This document shows, in pieces, positions 1 to 8,886 of a stretch of 25,652 nucleotides of DNA. Position numbers and translations under genes: made by a program. The notes below the pieces were generated by a model that ran no database searches, was not told the origin of the DNA, and worked only from the letters and a program-made list of their open reading frames with translations. How positions within the stretch are numbered: position 1 is the stretch's first letter; every line of letters begins with the position of its first letter. Source of the DNA: Penium margaritaceum (lineage: Eukaryota > Streptophyta > Zygnematophyceae > Desmidiales > Peniaceae); the NCBI GenBank assembly GCA_023375785.1, contig SZWC01004731.1:113242-138893 (forward strand), given 5' to 3'.

Positions 1-34
<34 letters not shown>
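1..34. repeat. (GT)n microsatellite, 17 units, cut by the window edge
   Basis: The window opens with 17 uninterrupted GT dinucleotides. The true length is unknown because the array runs off the left edge. Confidence 0.97.
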
Positions 35-36
<2 letters not shown>

Positions 37-1012
37 CTGACTGGTGTAGATTGTGGTTTTACATGCATTGTTGTTCTATGCCTTTGTTCATTTGTTCTGG
101 TATTGACGGCTATGTCAGCCAGGGGTAATGTTGGTTTGTGTGGCTTCCATTCGTCACGACCGATGCCGATGGATTACCCATATACCCACATCGGTGATAT
201 ATGGTAGAGGAGGGCGTGACCACACGACGGGCCTGTTGAGAGTCCGGAGACTTCTCCAGCATCTACGACAGCCCTGGCGAGACGCAGTCGATGCGTTCGG
301 GCAGCCCCGTTGGCTTGTCGGGAGCTAGGAGAGTTTTCTCGGTGGGTTGAGGCCTGCGCACCGGGTGGACCATACTGGTGCGACGAGGAAACCCGATAGC
401 TATAGTACTGCTTCCGATGTTTCGAAAGCCGTTTGTGATGTCTGAAGCTCATTTCGAGTATTTCTAGCACTGGTTGTATTTTCTCGGTGGTCGAGACCCG
501 TGCAATTGGAGGGCTCTTCCGGTGCTTAGAGGAGACCACCTCTCTTGTTCTCATGGTATATGCAGTGTGTTCTCCCTGCTAACTTGTTTGGGTTCAGCAG
601 GGGAGACGGGGCCCGGTACGGCTAGTTGTCGGCGCCCCTACATGAGCCTGCTAGGGACTCATTTGTACTTTCTCCTTGTTCTTTCATATTATGCATTTCA
701 GACTTAGCCAAACTCTTGCCATGTTGCACTTCACTCACACATGGAGCTCATGTCGTTTGCATGGGCCTGCATGCCTTGATTCAGTTCCAATTCTCTATTG
801 TGGGGAAGAGAGTATGGTTTGAACACGGTTTGAACACAAAACAATTGAACGGTTTGCATGTTGTTGATTTGTTTGAAAAGGACAAAGTTGGTCAATTGCA
901 AATTCGCAATGGAACAATGCCCCCATGACAAGCAACGACGAGCAGTTGTAACATGATTTCTTCCTGTTGCTTTGAAAATTGGGGCCATGTGTATAATAGT
1001 TCGAATCTAGCA
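35..1012. other. Non-coding stretch, no gene recognised
   Basis: All six frames are broken into short reading frames with no recognisable domain. Two similar snippets containing TTTTCTCGGTGG occur near 333 and 479. A tRNA-like T-loop string around 490-500 has no cloverleaf around it. I see nothing else that can be supported. Confidence 0.6.
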
Positions 1013-1282
1013 GTACCCATCGTTTTGATGGATAGATCAGCGCTGTCCATAGTCGAAAACGACATGACAGCGGTGCCCATGTTTGCAAATGTGCAAGCGA
1101 AAATGGAATGGGAACAAATGCTCCGGCGCCCATCGTTTCGGTCGTTACATCCGCGGTGTCCATAGTCAAAAACTAATGGTGAGCGGTGTCCAAAGTAAAA
1201 ATCGGAAAGACGGCGCTGTCCATAGTCGAAAACGACATGACAACGATGTCCATGTTTTTCGTCGTGCGAGCAAAAATGGAAG
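1013..1282 (-). repeat. Array of ~30-bp degenerate repeats, inverted relative to 9670-9826
   Basis: Two ~110-bp units each begin with a form of GCCCATCGTTT or ACCCATCGTTT and contain GCTGTCCATAGTCGAAAACG-like segments. Read on the minus strand, the array translates as a ten-residue periodic pattern (TMDSA, TMDTA, TMGTA), so the period is about 30 bp. The same units occur in the opposite orientation at 9670-9826 and 10625-10725. The array abuts the A9 flank of the MULE. It may be one terminal inverted repeat of an older element into which the MULE inserted. That is inference; the inverted similarity itself is visible. Confidence 0.75.
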
Positions 1283-1291
1283 AAAAAAAAA
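1283..1291. repeat. Target-site duplication, left copy (A9)
   Basis: Nine A residues directly precede the GGG that starts the MULE, and nine A residues follow the element's terminal CCC at 8878-8886. A 9-bp direct repeat is the usual Mutator-superfamily duplication. Because it is a homopolymer, chance is a real alternative. Confidence 0.6.
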
Positions 1292-1450
1292 GGGGGGTGA
1301 AATAGCTCGGATACCCATAAAACGCAAAGTCTGACTCTCATCCGCCCGTCGTTTGGAACAAAAGTAATGATACGCCCGTCGTTCTGAAGAAAAGTAACCA
1401 TCCGTCCGTTGCTTAGCCGGAAAGCAACCATCCACCCATGGTACTTTCAC
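1292..1450 (+). repeat. Left terminal inverted repeat built from ~30-bp units
   Basis: Successive units of about 30 bp share a core like CGCCCGTCGTT followed by an A-rich GAAAAGTAAC. Read on the minus strand they give a ten-residue period (units ending NGR or NDGR). The outermost part, with ATACCCA and then CTCATCCGCCC, pairs with the other end of the element at 8800-8877 read in reverse. The match is degenerate and needs small gaps. MULE ends normally carry the transposase binding sites, so the array may multiply such sites. Confidence 0.7.
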
Positions 1451-2053
1451 TTATCAAGGACTACCGGTACCTGCGTTATATGTGTAGCACGTTGCACACA
1501 CTCTTACTTTTTTCCATGTGAAATCGATTTTTGCGTTTCCTTTCCGATTTTTGTACAACGACACACTGCATGCCCGGTGAACGCAACTTGACATGTGTAC
1601 ACATGTATACAGATATACTTGGTTCGGCGATCAGCTCGGTCAAGATGGAAGGCGTACATGCTTTTAGATAACAATAGAGGTCCGACGCTGCCTTCATCGT
1701 TGCTTCTCCTTTGCCATGCTGACGTTACGTATACTCGTAAACAATAAGGCGGATGAAGCACGGCCTGCATGCTCAAATGCCAGCCTGGCTACCGAACCTG
1801 CATGTGCGGAAATGGAGGCGCTCCACTGACCCTCAACCCTTGCCTCACGTGTGAACTGCACGCGGATCGGTTACATAACCCGTCCATGTACGTTGCAATG
1901 GTCCCTGAAATGCGTTGGTAGAAAGTCAGAGTCAGCGTGAGCATGGACGAGGGCTTAGCGAGCCCCCCCCCCCCCTCTGTCTGTCATTTCGGCTTCTCCA
2001 ACGTTGATGTGTGACTATGCCAGGGTTTCGTGTGTTTGCGGTGGAGCGTCAAC
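1451..2053 (+). other. MULE 5' subterminal region upstream of the transposase gene
   Basis: There is no protein match here. It contains a perfect 16-bp palindrome (ACATGTGTACACATGT, near 1591) and a run of 13 C at 1963-1975. The first transposase ATG lies about 80 bp past the C run. By position the promoter and leader should be here, but I see no convincing TATA box. The matching part of the right copy lies beyond the window edge, so conservation cannot be tested. Confidence 0.5.
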
Positions 2054-5000
2054 ATGACGCTCTCTCTCTTGATCAAGCGAGGTGAGTCGATTTGCAGGGT
2101 ACCTCAGGCATTTATTGTGTACAGAAAATGCAAATGTACCCATTCTTGGCGCTATGGCGCCTCAGACCCGGGGCAGTGCCCGAGGGCGGAGGCTCCTGCC
2201 TCTGCTCGACCGGTTCGTGTACATTCAACAAAGCCGCCCACTTGCCCACCCCTCTCATGTGCCCAGGCACTGCGTTGTGCAACTGCCGCGCTCTCACCAT
2301 TGCTAGGCCCAATCACACGATGACGGGCTGTCACCTCCGGCCAGGGGGGCTTGCCCGGGGCGGCTCAGTTCTGCATGCCACGGCCGCTACCTCCCCATCA
2401 TGCGCCCTCGCTGGCAACAGGCGCCACAACTTTGTGTGGCCCTTTAGACCCAAGGCGGCACAACTTTGGACGGCCGAACCCATCGACGGCTGTGGGGTGG
2501 CGCTCCACTGCCGTGGGTGTGGCCCCGCTGGGTGCACTACCCGCAGACCCTGAGCCCGTTGCACCACCCTCTGCTCAGCTTGCGGCACCACGCGCTGGAA
2601 GACCAACGGCACCATCCGCAGCACGACTCGCTGCTCCGCCCGCTGCACCACCCGCTGACCCACCCGCTGCACCACCCACTGCACCACCCGCTACACCATG
2701 CACTGTACCACCCGCTGGACGCCCACCTATAGCAACCGCTGCACATACCGCTGCACGACCTGCTGCACGACCCGTTGTACCACCCGCTGCCCGACATGCG
2801 GCACGACCCGTTGCACCACCCGTTGCCCGACATGCGGCACGACCAGCTGCACCCCCCGATGCCGGACTTGCGGCACGACCCACCACTCCACCCGCTGCCC
2901 AACCTGCGGCACATCCCGCTGCACCACCACCTCAGCAACGCGCCTATCGCCCTGCCGACCATGGTGTTCCTCCAGCACCTCCTCTAGCTCAGCCTCACAG
3001 TCCGGCACACCACCTTTTCTACCATGAATCAGGTGCCGAGGAAGAACTCTTCTTCTGGCTGAACAGAGATCGGGATTATGAGGACAGGGAAACACGTTTG
3101 GAAGCAGAAGCTGAGAAGACCATGCGATTGTTCTGGATGGAGCCACGCTCCCCGGAGCAGACCGAGGATCCACCATACACCCAGTCGTGGGCAAGGCACC
3201 GTGTACTATGTCCTAGTGACTCTACTGGTAATTTGTGTGTCCCATTTTGTACTCATTTGAATGCCATGCTATCATGAACGTCCGTTCTTACCGTTGTGCC
3301 TTTGTCATACTTATGAACAGTACGTCTTTGACTGTCATCCCGGTCCACTAACTTCAGATTGGGGATGCTTCGCGAACTCCCTGTCCCCTCCTTTTTGCAG
3401 CAACGTCAGAAATTTCCCTTGATTCTATGAAAAAGAAAAGAAAGGCAGATGGTGACGCCTTCGTGGAGGAATGAAAGTTCCGCAACATGGCTGCATGTAG
3501 GGCGGCCATTGAAGACTACGCGGTAGCCAACCGCTTTGGGCTGCAGTGGGTGCACAACGAGCCTAGACGGATCGACGTACAATGTGTGGAGGCTGTCAGA
3601 CATGGTTGCGCGTGGCACGTTTACGCAGTTGTCTCTTCGAATCTGGGTGCGGTGAAGCTGTCCCATGTCACAGAAGGGCACTGTTGCACGCCGACTATAG
3701 GCCGTGGGAGCCCTGCCCGAACAACAAGGTGGATTGCAAGGCACATATCGCAGGAAATGGGGTGGGATCCGACAGCACCTCCAGCCACACTCAGAGCCAT
3801 AATCAAGGAAGTCGCGGGTATTCAGGTGGCCAACAGTACGCTTCCGTGAAAGAACTATGGCTCAGGCCTACCACATGGGTGTCAAGGCAAAATCGTGGGC
3901 TATGTTTCCGGCGCTCTGTCAAGAGGTACGTCTCGCCACGTACATGAAAGTCTTGTTGTCATACAGCTTCACTTTTGTCTTTCAAGGTGTTCTAATTTCG
4001 TCATATGTACTTGCAGATGAAACGCATTGATCCAGCTACGCATGCTGTTGTAGAGCAGGATGCAGAGAACAAATTCAAGTGGGCCTTTGTGGCGCCTGGC
4101 GCCACCCATCTTGGTTGGGATTCCAGCCGGAGGATCATCACAATGGACGGCACATTCCTGAATAACGGCCACAAGCAAGTCATGCTAGTCGCGCAATTTT
4201 TTTAAGCGAACGACCACGCATGCCCGATGGCCTGGGCTCTGGTGTCCAGTGAGAATGAGAAGACTTGGATGTGGTTTTGCGATAACTTTGCAACAGCTTA
4301 CCCTAGCGCTTGTACTGCACGTACTGTCATTCTGTGTGACAGAGAAGCTAGCCTAGCAAAGGCCCTGGTGCGACATTTGCCTGGCGCTACCCACTCTTAT
4401 TGTGCCTGGTATCTCCGCAGAAACGTTCAGGAGAAGTTCGGAAAGAAGGCAGCCTACTAGGCCTGGAAATGCTCACAGGCACTGACCCACGACCAGTTTC
4501 ACCGGGCAGCACGTCACCTACGGGCAATGAGCCAACGTGCCGCGAATTATCTCATCCCAGGCCGGGACGGAGAGGGAGGCATACCTCTTCAGAAATGGAC
4601 CTCATACATGTACCTTGTGCATCGGGGGGGCGTATCACCAGCAACACTTCAGAGTCGCTGAACTCCCGTCTGAGGAGCCTCCGCAAACTCTACCCCTTCT
4701 ACTACTTCCTGCAAGTGTACTACTTTGTGCAGGTCATCATGGCGCAGCGCCGCGAGTAGATAGCCAAGTGTAACGAGACTCTTGCCCCGGCTCCGACAAG
4801 ACGCCTGCTTCACAGCTCTGCAATTTCGCGTGACTACGACGTCATCATCGAGGGCCCATCGTCGGCAGTGGTTCATGGCCCAACAAACATATGCCGGTAC
4901 GTGGGTCTTGCCATAGGAAGCTGTGAGTGTCGTCGGCGGCACGAATTCGGCCAGCCATGCCAGCATGCGTGCGCGCTCATGTTGGAGGTGGATGAGGACC

Positions 5001-5701
5001 CGACAGCGCACGTGAGCCGCAAACAGACTGTACAGTATTGGAGCCTCACCTACGGCAACCCCATGCCCTCACTGTCCTCTGTGGGACTGAACCAACCTGC
5101 GCCGCCTGGTTGGGATCAACCCGGTCCGCCACGTGGCCGTGGTTGTCCCAGGAGTGCCCGCATGGAGCGTGCGCCCCTCCGGAAACGGAACTTCATCTGC
5201 CCGAACTGCGGCCGTAAGGGGTACACAAAGAAGAGGTGTCCAAACCCTGCTGCACCTCAGCCTCACGAAGCTGCAGCTGTGCTAAGAGCAAAACGAGAGG
5301 CAGCAGCAGGAGGACAACCTGCTCGGCCTGAGACAGATCAAGAGGCAGGGCGAGAAGAAGGGGTAGAAACGGACGACAGTGAGGCGTCGGACTACGACCC
5401 TGAGGCAGACCCCAGGGGGTCCTTGACAGACGACGAGGTTGGTGAGGCAGCCGCGGATGACTTTGACGACAATGTGTCTGACAATGGTAGTGAGGACTCA
5501 CTGGGGTATGCGGCGGAGCCGGAGACCGTACTGCTGACACAGGAAGAGCACAGAGCTGAAGGTGCCAGGATTATGGAGGAGCATGGTGGACTGGAGAAAC
5601 ATGGAGAGGGTGGCGCAGGAGAATAGGCGGCAGACGACGACGCGGATGATGAAGATGCCCCGGGCCAGTCAATAAGAGGCATGGATGCACTTGGCATTTA
5701 A
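2054..5701 (+). pseudogene. Mutator-like transposase (mudrA type), multi-exon, decayed
   Basis: The encoded enzyme would bind the element ends and catalyse cut-and-paste transposition in the nucleus. Four exons can be read by comparison with the right copy. Exon 1 is 2054-2081 (ATG, donor GTGAGT). Exon 2 runs from about 2134 to 3227 and is Pro/Ala-rich, then ends in a conserved block with FFWLNRD and WARHRVLC. Exon 3 is 3401-3925 (acceptor TTTTTGCAG, donor GTACGT) and holds the MuDR N-terminal domain with AIEDYAVANRFGLQW. Exon 4 is 4017-5701 and holds the MULE catalytic domain (MDGTF near 4145, CDREASL near 4340), a SWIM finger (CEC...CQH, 4924-4968), a CCHC-like knuckle (5200-5250) and an acidic tail. 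Damage includes a frame change near 2190, stops at 2321, 3472, 4203, 4458, 4757 and 5624, an indel near 3838, and a one-base loss in the G run at 4624-4630. The knuckle histidine is Tyr. It is non-functional. Confidence 0.88.
2630..2940 (+). repeat. Coding minisatellite, 12-15 bp units, Pro/Ala-rich tract
   Basis: Units such as CACCACCCGCTG recur and translate in the transposase exon 2 frame as PPAA, PPAARHAAR and similar repeats. The right copy has an equivalent but differently sized array at about 24835-25035. This part of the transposase N-terminus is therefore low-complexity and length-variable, probably disordered. The other open frames here (His-rich, Cys/Thr-rich) are shadows of the repeat. 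Confidence 0.8.
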
Positions 5702-5804
5702 GGTCAGAGTTTTCATTAATTATGTGTTTAATGTATTATAGAAATGTTCATTGCATGGACACACCAACATCCATTTCTTACCAACATTTTCATGTCACTG
5801 TGCA

Positions 5805-5913
5805 GGCGTACATCGGAGCATTCCATCACCGCATGGCCAAGGTTGGAAGCAAGTACAAGCCCTCGGCTGATGGTATGCGCCGCATGGGCAGTGGGCAGCC
5901 AGAGTCTGTGTAG
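5805..5913 (+). other. Possible 3' exon of the transposase transcript
   Basis: A good acceptor (CATGTCACTGTGCAG) precedes a short open segment that includes GSKYKPSADG and ends at a TAG. The right copy has the same acceptor and the same reading frame with GSKYKSWADC and the same final SV and stop (21788-21894). The upstream exon ends with TAA in both copies, so this could be 3' UTR, an alternative C-terminus, or an ancestral exon. The upstream donor is not clear (GTCAGA after TAAG here, ATGAGA in the other copy). Confidence 0.4.
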
Positions 5914-5996
5914 AACATAGTAGTGTCCTTGTATTGGGCATGGCTGTAATTCCCAGTCCTGTGGTTCCTTTCAACCGTGTTCACTCATTTGATTTC

Positions 5997-6002
5997 AATA
6001 AA
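5997..6002 (+). promoter_or_regulatory. AATAAA polyadenylation-type signal after the transposase gene
   Basis: An AATAAA lies 84 bp after the stop of the possible last transposase exon and about 200 bp before the next ORF. If used, it would end the transposase mRNA and make the 120-codon ORF a separate transcript. Confidence 0.4.
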
Positions 6003-6197
6003 CTACCGCTGTCCATGTTGTTGCAATGGTGAAATGGAAGTGCAGTTGTGCGAGAAGCTAAACTTGTTACATTACAACATCAAGAAAGACATGTCATTTC
6101 CTTTACTATGACTACCGTGGCCCATGCTTCCTTGCAATTTGTAAAAGCATGGATCACAGTCATTTGTCCTTCTCTCCAAAATTTCTAGTCTTTCTCA

Positions 6198-6560
6198 ATG
6201 GAGTGCACTCTTTTCCCAACAGCACTACCTATGGTGACTTCATTTCTGTGTGGAGCTTGCACATGTTGTTTGATGTCAAGGTTGCAGACGACATGGAGAC
6301 GTTTACGGGTGAGGCTATACTACAGCACGTGCCCTGAACCCTTTGACATGGGTGCTCTTTTGGAATACACACCAGAAGAAGTCTTCTACGATGCTGTTGA
6401 AGACCTTGACAACGGGACGGTCATTAATCCTGCTCGTGCAGAGGCTTCTGGCAATACTGTGCGCTTGTGCCCCATATGCGACATCATTGGATGGATCCAT
6501 ACACTACCCCCAAAAGTTCAGCGGTGGATAGTGAACGGCAAACCCGGTCCTTTTGAGTAA
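6198..6560 (+). CDS. Conserved 120-aa MULE accessory ORF of unknown function (left copy)
   Basis: An ATG-to-TAA frame of 120 codons lies about 0.5 kb after the transposase stop, on the same strand. I do not recognise a family. The right copy has a frame of exactly the same length (21515 to 21153), collinear without any indel. Many codon differences are synonymous (for example in TPE, VFYDAV, IIGWIH, GKPGPF). The best conserved part is residues 56-120, with VFYDAVE, GTVINP, DIIGWIHTLPP and WIVNGKPGPF. Cysteines at 3, 18, 23, 45 and 91 (left numbering) are shared. There is no signal peptide and no convincing membrane helix. An in-frame TAG lies just upstream of the ATG here, which supports this start. 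It could be a stand-alone protein or a separately spliced part of the element's gene set. The transposase beside it is full of stops while this frame stays open, which is notable. Confidence 0.7.
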   Translation: MECTLFPTALPMVTSFLCGACTCCLMSRLQTTWRRLRVRLYYSTCPEPFDMGALLEYTPEEVFYDAVEDLDNGTVINPARAEASGNTVRLCPICDIIGWIHTLPPKVQRWIVNGKPGPFE

Positions 6561-6689
6561 TGTGCTCTCTGCATGAAGTGGTGTTGCTAACTTCAACCGA
6601 ACCTTTGGTTCATTCCGTCATGGAATGGTGGAAGACCAGGATTTCTGCTTCTTATGCTTGCAATGTGAAAGGAAACCATGCGAATGGGC

Positions 6690-7510
6690 TCCAAAACATG
6701 TGCAATCAATACATGGCCTACCACATTGCATGAATTTGTGAGGTATCTGTCATATGAGTTGAAAGAGATGGTCTGGAAAATACGAAAACACCTGTACTTC
6801 AGGTACCAAAATTCATGGCAAAAAAACATGTGTACCCGGTCCTAAACCGCCCGAAGTGATCCTAGTCATGCCCACCATAAGGGATCCGGATGGACCCATG
6901 GCTGCCAATGTGGTGGGCAACAGAGAGGAAGGCAATGTGCCGGCTGCACACACATTATGTGGCAAATGTTTCAGGTTCAATCTTTAGTCTTTGTGACAAT
7001 GATCCATTGTGTTTCGTATTGTGCAGCACACATTGCATGAATATGTGACGTATCTGTCATATGAGTTTGAAAAGAACCTATGAAAACACAAAAATACCCG
7101 GTACTTGAGGTACAAAATGTGAAGAGAAAATAGCACATACACCCGGTCCTACACCGCCCGAAGTGGTCATATACTTGCGCACCATAAGGGATCCGGGGGG
7201 ACCCATGGCTGCCACTGTGGTGGCCACCAGGTAGGACGTCGATGTGGCTGCTTCACACACATGCTGTGGCACATGTGGCAACTTCTATGGTTATTCTATT
7301 AGACAACGATCCCCTGTCTTTCATTTTTTGCAGCACACATTGCATAAATATGTGAGATATCTGTCATATGCGTTGAAAAAGAGGGTCTGAAAAATACTAG
7401 AATACCCTGTACTTGAGGTACAAAAAGTCATGATAGAATAACCCATGTACCCGGTCGTACACCTATTCCGAAGTGGTCAGAGTCTTGCGCACCATAAGGG
7501 ATCGGGATGG
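6690..7510. repeat. Tandem ~305-bp repeats in the MULE 3' part
   Basis: Three related units have matching landmarks (GGATCC..GGACCCATGG at about 6887, 7192 and 7502) spaced about 305-310 bp apart. Each carries a GTACTTNAGGTAC-like palindromic segment, ACCCGGTC, CACCATAAGG, and a CACATTGCATNAATNTGTGA string. Each unit encodes on the minus strand the tail module of the 107-codon ORF. The right MULE has an analogous but shorter 214-bp array at 20273-20930. Confidence 0.75.
6885..7275 (-). pseudogene. Two degenerate extra copies of the WQPW tail module
   Basis: Read on the minus strand, about 7270-7145 encodes MCVKQPHRRP, then QWQPWVPPDPLWCAS and a stop. About 6965-6885 encodes CHIMCVQPAHC, then HWQPWVHPDPLWW. 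Both match the C-terminal third of the 107-codon ORF at 7477-7800 but lack its N-terminal part. They look like partial tandem duplications that travelled with the 305-bp repeat. No separate start or splice signal could be assigned. Confidence 0.55.
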
Positions 7511-7800
7511 ACCCATGGTTGCCAGTGTGGTGGGCACCAGATAGGACGGCAATGTGGCAGCTTCACGCACATGATGTGGCACATGTCGAATGGATCACTT
7601 GGAGGGGGGTCCAAATTTTTTGAGGCCCAGAGGGTCTTGATGTTTTTCCATGCGACCCATGCATCAAACTGGTCCATACGGGGTCGTGGAGGAAGAATTT
7701 CTCCCCATGGACCAAATCGAGGAGCATCCGTTCCTCCATCCCACAACTAGAGCGGTGGCATCGGACGACCTTGCAGCTTCAGCGGATTTGGAGGAGACAT
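7477..7800 (-). pseudogene. 107-aa MULE accessory ORF, left copy with one in-frame stop
   Basis: From ATG at 7800 the frame runs 107 codons to TGA, with a single TAG at codon 18 (7747-7749). The right copy has the same frame, same length and no stop (19997-20320). The family is not recognised. Visible parts are GRPMPP near residue 11, WDGG, GPWGE, RPRMDQFDAWVAW, SDPFDMCHIMC, and a Cys/His/Trp/Pro-rich tail ending HWQPWVHPDPLWCAR. Of the nucleotide differences I compared with the right copy, about 11 are synonymous and 8 change the residue, far from the neutral ratio. It converges on the transposase gene, as mudrB does in MuDR, but I see no similarity to MURB. Confidence 0.65.
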
Positions 7801-7930
7801 GTTTCCACGTGAAAACAGTGCAAGAGAAGTAAAATATGCGCAATTCGTGACTTATAAAGTTGACAATGAGCCGTGGTTAAGCATTGCAACGCGTCTTGTT
7901 CAGTCTTTGTCCTGTCAAAAACTTCCCGGT

Positions 7931-8218
7931 TTACGATCTCGCACACCACAGTGGGTCCGGACGGACCCATGGCTGCCAGTGAGCCGGGCACCATGCAGGA
8001 CGGCGATGCGGCAGTTTGACACCCATGAGCCAGCACATGTTGTATGGGTCTGCAAAACACGGGCCGAGTCCATTTGAGTCCCACATGCGCTTCATGTTAA
8101 CCCACCCGACCCACGCATCATACAGGTCCATGTGGCACGCATTGTTGACAACTCCCGCCCATTTCTCCACAGGCGGCAATGGACGACCCTTTAGCGACAA
8201 GTGGTGCAAGGACCCCAT
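7931..8218 (-). CDS. 95-aa tandem paralogue of the WQPW-tail ORF
   Basis: An open frame from ATG (8218) to TAA encodes a paralogue of the neighbouring 107-codon ORF. It shares GRPLPP near the start, then DLYDAWVGW, MWDSNGLGP, DPYNMC, GVKLPHRRPAWCPAHWQPW and VRPDPLWCAR. It lies 130 bp upstream of that ORF on the same strand. The right copy has lost most of this unit by an internal deletion (about 19780-19860). The arrangement is either tandem small genes or tandem exons of one gene; a GT lies near the end of the open part, but splicing is not proven. Function unknown. The Cys/His pattern could bind metal. Confidence 0.6.
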   Translation of the reverse strand: MGSLHHLSLKGRPLPPVEKWAGVVNNACHMDLYDAWVGWVNMKRMWDSNGLGPCFADPYNMCWLMGVKLPHRRPAWCPAHWQPWVRPDPLWCARS

Positions 8219-8700
8219 GGCCTGGTAGTGAATTTATCGTCGTGAAGTACAAGTTGCCAATGCCGTCAAATAACCTCATGAACTCCTTTTATGAGCTCGG
8301 TTCGTGCAACAGTTGGCCTTCCGCACCCTTTCCACTACGTCACATCAAAATGGGTCGTTGTCGTCTGTGAGGTGGCGGTTGGCGTTCTGCCTTGTCAGCG
8401 AGGCTGACGAGGATCTCTTAAGCAGCCTAATGTCCTTCGTCGGCAACATATCCGATGACACATGTGTAATGCCTCCACGCACGCATAGCATTAATTGATG
8501 CAAATGGTGCACAACGAAGAACAATATGCGTCAAACCTAGGTCCGAGAGGACATGGTTTGTGCACAATATTTTTCCCTCACCCTGCAACTTCCGCACCTC
8601 CCCCGGAGGTTTGGCGTCGTACCTGCGCTTGGGCACAAGGGTTCCGTTCCGTTACTATTCACGTTTGAGCGAATAGTGCATGGGCTATGGAAGTTTAATT
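8219..8700. other. MULE subterminal non-coding region, collinear with the right copy
   Basis: No coding match is seen. The segment is clearly similar to 19310-19775 read in reverse, including ACGAACCGAGCT, GACGAGGATCTC-like, TGCCTCCACGCACG-like and GGACCTAGGTTTGACGCATA-like blocks. By position it should hold the promoter of the minus-strand ORFs, but I cannot point to a TATA box. Confidence 0.55.
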
Positions 8701-8877
8701 TCTTTCCGTTCCCGGATGAGTAATTTTTTTCACCGCGTGGGCATCTGGTTGCTTTCTCGGTCGGCGTTGATACCTGTGTTATTTCCTGCGGTCCGTTGAT
8801 ACCTGTGTTATTTCTCGCTCAACAATGGGCGAATGAGTTTCATAGTTCCAAAAACTGGGTATATGGTGATCGAACCC
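8700..8877 (-). repeat. Right terminal inverted repeat of the left MULE
   Basis: Read inward on the minus strand it starts GGGTTCGATCACCATATACC, then a CTCATTCGCCC block, then ~30-bp units with AGAAATAAC or GGAAATAACACAGGTATCAA. The outer 70 bp are nearly the same as 19014-19085 in the right copy, and match the left end of this element more weakly. Confidence 0.75.
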
Positions 8878-8886
8878 AAAAAAAAA
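8878..8886. repeat. Target-site duplication, right copy (A9)
   Basis: Nine A residues directly follow the terminal CCC, matching the A9 at 1283-1291 on the same strand. The right MULE is also bordered by a homopolymer (T8 at 19006-19013), which suggests insertion into A/T tracts. Confidence 0.6.

Larger units (their letters stand above)
1292..8877 (+). mobile_element. Full-length MULE (Mutator-like DNA transposon), left copy
   Basis: This is a 7.6-kb class II element. It begins GGGGGGTGAAAT and ends GATCGAACCC, with inverted ends sharing ATACCCA and CTCATYCGCCC. It carries a decayed mudrA-type transposase gene on the plus strand (2054-5701), a conserved 120-codon ORF (6198-6560), and converging minus-strand ORFs (8218 to about 6885). 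The layout recalls maize MuDR, where mudrA and mudrB converge from opposite ends, although the second genes here show no resemblance to MURB that I can see. From about 1965 to the right end it is collinear with the inverted copy at 19014-25652. This copy cannot move itself because its transposase is broken, but its ends look complete. Confidence 0.85.

Noticed and set aside
480..510. tRNA-like T-loop string (GGTCGAGACCCGTGC)
   Set aside because: No matching acceptor, D or anticodon arms could be built around it.
2466..3027. Several long overlapping frames rich in His, Cys or Thr
   Set aside because: They are other frames and the other strand of the Pro/Ala-coding minisatellite; only the frame that continues into the FFWLNRD block is shared with the right copy.
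7445..7750. Plus-strand 101-aa frame (MMWHMSNGSLGGG is its visible part) also found opposite the right 107-aa ORF
   Set aside because: Copy-to-copy differences fall on third positions of the minus-strand frame, and the paralogue at 7931-8218 is conserved in that frame, so this one is a shadow.
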